A stretch of 64,000 nucleotides of DNA from Pocillopora verrucosa (lineage: Eukaryota; Cnidaria; Anthozoa; Scleractinia; Pocilloporidae): assembly GCF_036669915.1 (NCBI RefSeq), contig NC_089320.1, positions 1,406,245 through 1,470,244 of the forward strand, in the 5' to 3' direction. The notes beneath the pieces are model-generated. The model was not told the origin of the DNA. It searched no databases and saw only the letters and a list, made by a program, of their open reading frames with translations. The position numbers were made by a program, and so were the translations under genes. This document shows positions 52,018-61,646 of the stretch, piece after piece. Every line of letters starts with the position of its first letter. Position 1 is the first letter of the stretch.

Positions 52018-54139
52018 TTACTCAGGATTGTTGCCATGCTCCACCGCTGGTTTCGTCTCAATCAAATGAGTCTACAGAGGAAATATTTTTTTCACAAATT
52101 TAAATTTTTTTGTCAATGAGAAACCTAATCTTCTTAAGATGGCAAGATATGAGAAAGATAACGGAGAAGGTAAATAATGATACCAACGTTAAACTGCAGC
52201 TTCTTTATACATCACTATCCTTTGAATGAACAGCTATGCGGGCATTGTTTCTTTTTAGCTCATTTCTCAGCAAAGTATGTTTGCAATTTTTGTTGCTGTT
52301 TGAACAATTTTTAGGCTCGGCGCTTTTCATTGAATTTTAGCGATAAATTTGTCGCGGGAAGTTTTTCCTGCCGAATTACCACTTATTCATTGCGGGTCAA
52401 TTTTGTTATTCTAAATAGATAAAACTATGTCACCAAAAGATGTTATAATTATAATTTAATTCAGAGCTTGATTCTTCATAGATTAATTACGCACGTTATC
52501 ATTTCATTATTGTTTTTGAATGTCACACCACTCACCGAAGGTAGGTTTACCTCCAACTGCTCCGTTTCGAGGAGTAGCTCATCCCTTTCGCTGGTCAGTT
52601 TTACAATTATCTTCAGCGAGGCTACGCGGCCATGCGGAAGTGTGTAAGTTAACTTCTCTGGCAGTGTAAACTGGTCGATCTTTATTCTTTCGATCTGAGT
52701 CAACATATACAAAAACAATTGAAAGTCAAGCAAAGTGATATTCTCTGACTACAGCCAAACTTCTTTTAAGTGATCACCCACGAGTGAACAAGTATTGATC
52801 TCATAATCTGCAGGGATAGCATACAGATTCCACTGAAACTGTTACCCTACAAAGGCTTATTATGTACATAGATACAAATAATCCTTAATTTGTTTGCTCT
52901 TAAATTCGAATTAAATTGCCATTTCGTTTTTAACCAGATGTGCAGCCGAGTAACCTCATTTTTTAAGTGGGCAATCTAACTGTCTTCCACGCAAGTTGTA
53001 ACTGACCAAACTGAAATGAAGCTTACAGAATCCAGCCCCTCATGTTCCCATGGTTCTTACCCGTTTAACTGCTCCAAAATCACCCGTTTTCAACTCAGCA
53101 ATTATAGACCGCGCTTCTTTCTCTTTCGTACAGAATTTGTCAACATGGACCCTCATCATGCCAAGTCGAGATTGTTCTTCCTGAAATAAAACCAGGACAT
53201 CACTTACTTGTTATTTCTTTCTGTCCTTTAAACTCAGATGCGACCTAAAATTTCGATATTTAGCACAAAGAGCAATTGGGAAGAATCAATAAATTTATAA
53301 CGAGAAGAATGCTTATTTTCATGCGCTGCTAAATTTCCAAATTACTTTACATACAACCGTGACAAAGCCAAACGCGAGAGTAGTTTTTCAGGTCTGAGAG
53401 CAATGTTGTGCTCTTCATTCATTATCCATCTTCAAAAGAGCAAAATAAAACAGAGACAAATGAATAAAGGGGGTAAGTTTCTAAGAAGAAACTGCGTCGG
53501 TGGGAGAGTATAGCAGGTAATTTAATGTTAACAACTGAGTTGAAAACGTAAATTGGCCACCGTTAAGGGTAAAAAAGCTAACGTTTCGAGCGTTAGCCCT
53601 TCGTTAGAGCGATGACAAAGGCTAACGCTCGAAACTTCACTTTTTGGCCCTTTACGGTGGCCAATTGACGTTTTCAACTCAGTTGCTAGCACTAAATTAC
53701 CTGCAGAGACAAAGACAAACAGACAAAACAAAACCAGACAGACACAGGAAAACTCGCCACAGCTTCCCTAGGTTGTCGTCATAAAGTTGGATTTCAAATC
53801 TGTTCAAAGATGGTAAGATGATTCAGCCATGCACAGGAATTCTTTAAAGGCTCTCAACTGATATCAAAGCTATGTTTAGCTCAAGTATTTGTTCGATAAG
53901 TTCTATATAATTAGAGAGAAGTAACTGATGGTACAGCATTTCTTGGGAGAAGACAACAGAACAAGATGCTTTTTTACAGATACCTGTAGGAAGGTTTTTC
54001 TGCTCTGACCTCCACTTTTGGTTAGATAGAGGTAAAGCTGGCTCTGTTGTCCTGGCTGTACGAGGCTATATATATCCATAATGTAGTCATCCTCACAACC
54101 CAAGCATGCTCTTTTAGCGACCGGCTCGTCTTCATCCAT
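52018..54139 (-). CDS. A4: most diverged A paralogue, divergent partner of B4
   Basis: Exons on the minus strand: 54139-53984, 53180-53061, 52694-52536, 52071-52018, all phase 0, 162 residues. Start MDEDEPVAKRACLGCEDDYI, a different N-terminus from MSD in A1-A3, but the following MDIYSL strand aligns. Exon 2 contains ARSIIAELKTGDFGAVKR. Exon 3 begins IERIKIDQFTLPEKLTYTLP and ends ETEQLEVNLPS. The short last exon reads THLIETKPAVEHGNNPE, keeping the ET(K/R)xxVEHG motif. The equal length of exon 3 (159 bp) in all four genes supports this model. KRACLGC and the acidic start could be regulatory, but that is speculation. A 5' UTR acceptor lies five bases before the ATG. Confidence 0.82.
53514..53703. 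repeat. Palindromic fold-back MITE in A4 intron 1
   Basis: About 190 bp with long inverted arms: GCAGGTAATTTAATGTTAAC, AACTGAGTTGAAAACGT and GGCCACCGTTAAGG on the left; CCTTTACGGTGGCC, ACGTTTTCAACTCAGTT and TAAATTACCTGC on the right. The centre has GCTAACG/CGTTAGC repeats. A half copy is at 41465-41570. Confidence 0.85.
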
Positions 54140-54849
54140 TTTCCTGTTGGAGGAAGGAAGGAAACTATTTTATCGAGACGCTCTTGTAAACAAGGTAGAG
54201 CTAAGAGAATCAACCGCTAATTTTGGCCAAATTAAATGAAATAATTGTGAACTATTTGTGCTAATGCGCACCCTTAGTCAGCCATGTTGGATCACTTGAA
54301 CGAGAAAGCCTGGACCGAGCTGGACCGAGCTGGACCGAGTGCAAAGGTGCAAACAGCGAAGCGAGGTGGGGGGAAGGGGTGATCGTCTCCTCTCCCCCGT
54401 CTCATCTCCCTCCCTTGTTACGCTCGAATTTTCCTTTCGTCCTTTTAAAATAATCGATGGAGAACACACCAACCCCCGGATGAAACTTGAAAGATCAGCC
54501 ATATCTCACCACAAATCGCTTTGTGTTCGAGATGAAATTAACACAGGCTAGTCACCAGCATGATATCAACTTTTCTTCGAATCTCATCACTAGTAAATTT
54601 AGATAGCATAAACCGAGTGATAAACAGATTTACTGACCTCACACGCTTTTGTGATGATTTGATTTCGTCTCGATCTTTTCTGATTTCGCTTGCTCAAAGT
54701 TCTTTTTTGGCTGGGCAGTTTAAATGTTGGCTTTAGTGTCAAGATGAGTTCAAAATGTCCTAGCCTTCCCTCAGGTAAATACAGCTGATAAATCGTAAGG
54801 AAGAGTTCGAACACAACTACAATGGTTTCATTTCGCCATTGTGTTGCAC

Positions 54850-54860
54850 GGGGAATCCCC
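54850..54860 (+). promoter_or_regulatory. NF-kappaB consensus site, A4 side
   Basis: GGGGAATCCCC contains two overlapping exact matches to GGGRNNYYCC. It lies about 0.7 kb upstream of the A4 start codon. Confidence 0.5.
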
Positions 54861-56770
54861 TTGCACCCCTCTTTGCTCCCTTACGTCAAACTGTTTTCAT
54901 CTATTTTTATCTTATTTCTGTCATTTTCATTTTCGTTATTGTTATTGTGACCTCTGAAGTGTTTTTAGTTACATGGGTCACAGAAAGAAGGTTTTCCCTT
55001 CTGTGTTTTGAAACACTGCACTTTCGATTTCGTTTTCGGTGAAATGTAACCCGGAGCGATAAGATGCAAAACCTCGATCATTTTTCGTCTCTTTCACCGG
55101 CGAATTGTGAAACTCATAAAGCATGCAACCAAAATAACCATCGGAAAAAAAAAACAAGGTCAGAAATTTAAAAAATAATTAGAGAACAAAACTGTATCTT
55201 CTGCACTTTTTCGAGGCTTAAAATTGCGTGACGGGTACTTAACAATCGGTGTTATGCGCGTGACATTGAAATACATATCATTGATTTCGATAAAAACCCT
55301 TTCAAAACGCAAACCGAGTAACCTGCTCACGCGATGTTAAAGCTTGTTTGTGACAAATCAGTGACAGGCCTTTTCGCTTTTCGCACTTCCGATCGATTTG
55401 ACGATTTCTAGACAGCAAACTGCACTGTACGATATCAGACGTAGTGCTTTACGATACAAAATACCTTAGCCACAGGCGAAGATCTTGATCGATAGTAGGC
55501 ATCAGTGGATTGCGCAGGATAAGTTAAGAAAATTAGAGTATAAGTAGTCACTTGTTACCACAAAGAGAATTCACAATTTACCGAAAGTGGTGATCCCTAA
55601 TAGGAGCTTTGCTATATAGCATGTTGATTGACCGGCCTATAAATTACACTCACTCTTTCTTTCGACGATTTACTTTCTTTCCTATAAAGGAGAGCTGACC
55701 GTTATTCTATTCCACTTCGATTCTTTTCTCTTAGCAGAGGTACAGATGAATAGAATATGATCCGGGTTTTTATTGTTTGTTTGTTTTTTTTAAACTGAGC
55801 CGGCATTGTCAAGGGTAATCCCCTTGAGTTCCTCCACGTGCCAATGCTTTTTTTTGTTTTCGATGACACAGCACTTTCGATTCCCGGTTTTAAAATACGT
55901 TCCAAAATTAAGAGAACCAACCCGTCACGTGGCCTGAATCATCACGCCACTTTAAATGCGAACTCTCCAACTGTGCTCTTAAAATCCATCAAAAGGGCAA
56001 AAGTCTATGAATATTTGTTATCTGGTTTACGTTTATAAACGACCGAGCTTTTTCAGCCATTTAAATAGCGTGACTTAATGGAATAGTATCTATTTGTTTG
56101 AATGAAATTTTTTTTTTAAAACGCGAAGCAACGCATGGAGTCTATATGGAATTAAGGAAGCACTCACAGATGGATGATACAGCTGGCATGGAATCCAAAT
56201 AGGTTTAAATAAATACAAACTAAAATCAGTTCTCAACGAATATTTAACCGGGTTGTTAACAAAAACTGCGCTTTTATGCAAGCTCAGAGGTAACCAAATA
56301 AAAAGTGTTTTTGTTGCATTCGATATTGTCTTAAAGAACCTACCACTTGAAAACTCTCAGAAGAAGTCCTTAGTTCTCTGTCTGTCCGCTTCAATACTGC
56401 AGTTATTCTCTTGATGCCTGATTCTCTAAATTCTCACCCCTTATATTCGCGCCTAATCAGAGTGGACAAATCGTTTTGAACAGATGGATAGTTTAAGGCG
56501 AATTCTTACTCTCTTGCCTTCGTAAGATTTATAACCTCGCGAGTCAGCCTCTACCGTACCGTCTTACCGCCTGATATATTTTTTAGAATCACGTGACTAT
56601 TCGTCCCCTCTTCAAGGACAGCTTTTGTTTAACCTATGGAAAATAAGTTTCGCTTTCTAATTTGAGCACTATTCTTAAGAATTTCTATCCTCATTTTCTA
56701 ACCGGATGGGCTCGTGACAGGGTAACGACACGAATGGAGCAATCGAAACTTTATCAACTTTAACATCTTG

Positions 56771-56781
56771 GGGGAATCCCC
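56771..56781 (+). promoter_or_regulatory. NF-kappaB consensus site, B4 side
   Basis: GGGGAATCCCC again contains two overlapping exact matches. It lies about 0.65 kb upstream of the B4 start codon. Confidence 0.5.
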
Positions 56782-57423
56782 GATGGATTTGCATAACAGG
56801 CCGTTATCAATATTGATATCCGCTAAAAGTGCCTGATAAGCGCATTTTTGTTTGGGAGGGAAAAATCCCTCTGACAAACAAAAGACGAAAACATTTCGAG
56901 GTATTTTTAAGGATTTTTTCGAGACACCAAGTTAATCCGGGTTTAGACTTTAAAAATAATGTGCCTTACAGTGTCAATGATCCAGAACCTATGTTATTCT
57001 GTCATTTGTTGAGAACATGTGTAAAAATTCGAGAACATTTCTTTTGAAACCGGAAACCACATAGATGTGCCTAGACAAGCAAGTTTTGTATTGTTTGGTT
57101 TCTGAGGTGACAACCAAAGGACAAATACGTGCGGCGCGTGGGTGACAGCTCAAACGATGGGAAAAACCCCTTTTCAATTTCGATTCTTTCAAATGGTAAT
57201 ATCAGGTGTTTCCGTCAAAGCGTTTGGTATATTACTTTCTGATCTAACAATGGGTACGTGTTAAGACGAAATTGACTTTGACCTTCCACCTGCCAAATCA
57301 TGTTTACACCACAAAGTCTATTTTGGTACCTCCGTAATATAAATTGCATTGGCACGGACAGATAATTCACAACTTTAAGATCGCAAACGATCTTCTCTAC
57401 GGACTTGAAACAAAGTGGCCGCT

Positions 57424-60400
57424 ATGGGAAATGGTAAGATTAATACTTTTTTTCTTTTATTTTTTATCGGATGCACAATATATGCTAGTACGAGAGAAAA
57501 AAAAAATATCAATAAATTTGGACCGTGGAAAACAAATCGAAAAGATGTTTTATGAATGCATATATAATTTTCCAACGGCATTTGTAAGCAAGTCTTGATG
57601 AAAACTGAAAGAAAAAAAGGAGAATATCGCAATGTGTCAGATATGCAATAGTTCACTCAGAATAATAGGAAAGACCGGATGTACAAATGAAATCATTTTT
57701 TTTACGCGGTCTGCTAAAAATTTGCTACAACCATCATTTCATTTTACCCATAATTCTTGATTGGAGGTAACGATGAAATATTTTTAAGCGCTTAAACTAT
57801 CGAAGATGTTTTATATAGAGAATAATACATGGGCGCGCGTAGGTATGGAATTTCTCCTCGAGTGTTTAACTCGATAGCTCACGAGTGAGATGTCCAGTTG
57901 AACACGAGAAGAGAAATTCCATATCTACAAGCAACCATGTATTATTTTGTTTATCATGTAAACGAAATAGCCGTTCAAAAAAGCTACTTCATTAATGAAT
58001 GAAAATAAATGAATCGACAATCCTCGAATAAAAATCGTAGAGTGCGTTGGCACTGACTCTTAAGATAGAAAAATGCGTTGAATCGTAATTTTCAATTTAC
58101 AAAATTCTCATTTATCGACTTTGTCCTTACTGACAGAAGAAGTCTTTCTGACAAATGGCCAAAATCGGCACGTGACAAATCTTCCAGTTGTCGATTTTCA
58201 TTCTCAGCCGAGAGAAATGCTAACAACAAAGCCACCGAATACGCAACTTTCGGTTTTTCTTTTAGTGTGTTGGTTTTCCTCCCCTTCTAGGAAAGTTTGA
58301 ACCTCATTGTCTGCCAGCGAAACGGATTTTTTGGTGTTTTAGCCGGCATAATTCAAGAAAGTTCCGAAAAACTACTTTGTATTGAGAATAGTGAAGGCTT
58401 TGCAGTTCATTCATCAACCTGACCGATAGGCGCCAAAGGCGAGTGACGTGTAAGCAGCTGATTGGCTATATCAACAAACGAAAAAAAAAAAAAATACGAT
58501 TATTTCTCACGTGTGTTGTTACGGCTTTTCTCAGGGCCGGAAATCCCTGTATAACACCGCAGTTTAAGTGATAATATGCTATATTTCAATAAACCATTCG
58601 TGTTGGTGGATTTAAAATATCGAACGGAAGTGACCTCATTATGAGAATATCATCCAAGGTTCAACTAAGCGGGCCTCAGCAAGACTCGTTAGGGATACAT
58701 ATAAACGTAAAAGAAAAGAAAAATCTTATGAAAATGAGCCCCACATTGAACATGTATAAATTCGTCAAACATTTTGGTTTAACAGATTCAGCAAATACCG
58801 AAGTTCGGAAATCACACTTGTACCAAGTCAGTAGCATATACAGAGCCTCCAAGGACGACACTGCTCCTCTTACCGTTGAGATCCAGCACAGTTGTCTAGT
58901 AGCGCGTGGACACGAATGGAAAATTTGTGTCCAATGTCGAGCCACATCAAGTCACCAAGAAAGAAAGACTGCAAACTCGAGCGATTGGAGAGAAGTCACC
59001 GATGTTATTCCAGATGCCAAAGTAGAACAGAAACATAACGACATTGTTGTGACTCTTCCCCAACTATACAAGGACATTGAAATTGCGGCCTTCGGAATTC
59101 CAGGAACAGTAGACCAGAAACGAATGAAAATGGCAATCTTTGGAAAAAAGCCAACCCAAGGAAGGGACTGGAAATTAAAGGTTTATCTCATAGACGACTC
59201 GACTACAGCTTTTAAGGTAAGACCGGTTGTTATTATATTTGGTAAACTTCCTCAGACTCGTGCTTGAGGTCTAAATTTGAGTCTATTTTTTTTTTCTGCA
59301 ACAAACGCACTCCTACAGTGCCTTTTTCTTTCTTGGAATATAAATGGTTATTGGTTGACAATCGCCAGGTAAACCATGGTTAAACATTTTCTTTTAAAGG
59401 TTGGGGAAATTCATCCACCGGCAACTCCTTGTTGCAATGGCTGATGCCATGAGACTGCTAAAGGGATTATTTTCTTCACTTTAGAAACAAGATATTGTAA
59501 TTTAACCTGATAGTTCTTCCTTTCTATCAAACAGAACGTCTGCGACAAAGAGGAGAGTTTAGGAAACAACTTGTTAACAACCCTCGCCGGTTTATTTGTG
59601 TCAAACAGTAACGAAGAAATCAAAATTGAAATCAACCCCATTGAACCTGGATGGAAAGTCAAAGGAAACAAAGTTCAGGTATACACATTGTTCATTTTAC
59701 AACACCAATTTGTACCTCGACGACCTAAAAGTTGAGCTTTACTCCCAAACACTTGTTGAAAAACGAGGTGATACAAATTCTCTTTTTCCTCGATCTCCGC
59801 TGAGATTGAACATTGCAGAATACGGAAAGCGTTCACCTTAGCTAATGCTCTCCCGTGGCACATTTTGTCCTGACTTTGATTTTTTTTATCATGTTTGAAT
59901 TACAGACGATTACAGCAAAAGATGCCTGGCACTCGCTTGAAAATTCTAAAGGTTTTCCTCATTGCCAAATCATCATCGAACACGTCAACAAATCGAAGCA
60001 AGCATTCTTTTGTGGAATAACAGCATCGCATGGAAGAGATCAGGCTAACACAGAACTAGTGGCATATTTTGAACATGTAGGTCTATGATATAGGAATTTG
60101 CATGCATTTGTGACGATGCAGGCGAAGGTTGTTGAAGAGAGAGGCAAAAGGCGCGATAAGTGTTCGAAGTTCGAGCCCCCCGCGATTAGAATAAATAAAG
60201 GTTTACTTTCAGTCATTTTCTTGTCACTTCGTACGAATACAAGTTACACAAATCGATACCACTCCATAAAATGTTTAGCTGCAAGAATGTGAAAAAAAAC
60301 CCATAAGCTTCAATGAAATGCGTTTCAAAAGGAACATTTTACCAAGTACATAACTTAGCAACTTCGAAAAAATTTTGCTATGAAAGAGGAATGATACCGT

Positions 60401-61646
60401 TCTAGGCTAAGATGGCTTAGATAGCACATATGTGAAATGGAGATTTTCCAGAAAATTAAAAACTCATATTTCTATCGTACAGGAGAGAAAAAGAGGAGAA
60501 CTCAACCAACCATCTAAAGCACTTCAGACACTGAACAACACCACCCGATATGCGAGAAATGGTACGACGCTTTATTCCTGTTCTTTTCTATTAGAAAAAA
60601 ACAACAACAACAACAACAACGATAACAATAACATCGCCAACAGCACTGAGTACAAGGATATGATTAAAAACTATATCACTCCAAGAAATATTTGCGAGCC
60701 ATATCCTGTTAAGGCGAAACCTTCACTGACAATTTGAGTTCTGTCTAATGAACAAGGCATTTGGAAAAGTTATTGAACAGAAGTTGGGTTACATACTTAG
60801 TTAGATTACCACTTCTTTACTTATCAAAACCAGGTACTTGGGACGATTTACGGCTCAGCTATAGGTTGAATAAAATGTTTACTAGCCGCCAATGTATTCC
60901 TATGTATAATCTTGAAAATAATGTGACAGATAAAACGGAAAAAAAAAAGTTGAAAAAAGTCTACCAGTTGCAAGTAGGCTAATATATTCCTAGCGCTAAT
61001 TAATATACAACTTGAATTACATTACAGAGATAAACACCTTAATCTTCATGATTGCCCTTCTGGCCCTAGGATGGAAACACACGCGTTTAAAAGGTAAGAG
61101 GTTTGTTATTCCGTTCTATGCTATTCCCCTGACGATAATGGCAGTGCACCTGCTGACTTAAAACAAATAAGCAGATATTATTTTCTTATTATACAACTGG
61201 CGATGGACGATGTTTTATCCGAAACATGTTTTGTCTTCCTTAAAAAATATAGGAAAATGAACTTCAAAAGCATCGTGCAGTTCATCAAAGCGATAAATAT
61301 ATATATATATATATTTATATATGTTTTTTTGTTTTGTTTTGTTTTGTTTTGTTTTGTTTTGTTTTGTTTTGTTTTGTTTTGTTTTGTTTTGTTTTGTTTT
61401 GTTCTGTTTTGCTTTGTTTGTTTTGGTTTGGTTTTGTTTGTTTGTTTTTGTCTTGTTTTTGTTTTTGTTGTGGGGACAAAGTTTGGATAAGATTAGACCA
61501 ACGACTGAAGAGTGGTTCCCAACCCGTGTTCAGTTAAGCTCCGTAAGGTTACCTTTTTGTAATCAATTTATTTTTTGTTTACAGGATCAGCCCAGTACGC
61601 CACTATTTTTAACGAAGAAAAGCGAGCCTTAGTCTGGTCTCACTGA
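57424..61646 (+). CDS. B4: ZU5-tail plus UPA protein with an extra hydrophobic exon, 7 exons
   Basis: Exons: 57424-57433, 58786-59216, 59535-59678, 59906-60076, 60483-60561, 61028-61093, 61585-61646. About 320 residues. The micro-exon gives MGN plus one base and joins in frame to AT TCA GCA, reading MGNDSANTEV. The exon 2 frame is also open upstream to a Met at 58641, so a longer start cannot be excluded. ZU5 second half: PLTVEIQHSCL, then EWKICVQC. UPA: QKRMKMAIFGKKP, LKVYLIDDSTTAF, LLTTLAGLFVSNS, EPGWKVKGNKV, then CQIIIEHVNKSKQAFFC. Exon 5 is basic (ERKRGELNQPSK). Exon 6, absent from B1-B3, encodes INTLIFMIALLALGW, followed by KHTRLK, a possible short membrane anchor. Full tail: GSAQYATIFNEEKRALVWSH. 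Skipping exons 5 and 6 would give DQPSTPLFLTKKSEP (stop at 61632). Confidence 0.75.
57820..57948. repeat. MITE-like inverted-repeat element in B4 intron 1
   Basis: The left arm AATACATGGGCGCGCGTAGG and TATGGAATTTCTC is mirrored by GAGAAATTCCATATCTAC and CCATGTATTAT on the right. The centre CTCGAGTG...CACGAG is also self-complementary. Confidence 0.75.
61322..61470. repeat. TTTTG microsatellite in B4 intron 6
   Basis: About 17 copies of GTTTT, decaying to the right into TTTGTTTGTTT. Preceded by a short TA repeat. It opens Phe/Leu/Cys-rich frames that are not genes. Confidence 0.95.

Larger units (their letters stand above)
54144..57423. other. Divergent interval A4-B4
   Basis: Contains the A4 5' intron and both promoters. 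At 54305-54337 the 10-mer CTGGACCGAG occurs three times in a row. Exact NF-kappaB sites lie at 54850 and 56771. Weaker GGG-AT-rich-CCC palindromes lie at 55813, 56858 (GGGAAAAATCCC) and 57159 (GGGAAAAACCCC). A T-rich run is at 55778-55792. No other gene seen. Confidence 0.55.

Noticed and set aside
51834-52119. Open frames on both strands near 52 kb
   Set aside because: They overlap the last exon of A4 in other frames. Only the short A4 exon is supported by its motif and splice site.
61203-61537. Phe/Cys/Leu-rich open frames
   Set aside because: They translate the TTTTG repeat in a B4 intron.
47181-61646. Full UNC5 netrin receptors
   Set aside because: No immunoglobulin, thrombospondin or large transmembrane regions upstream and no death domain downstream. 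Each B model has its own start and stop.
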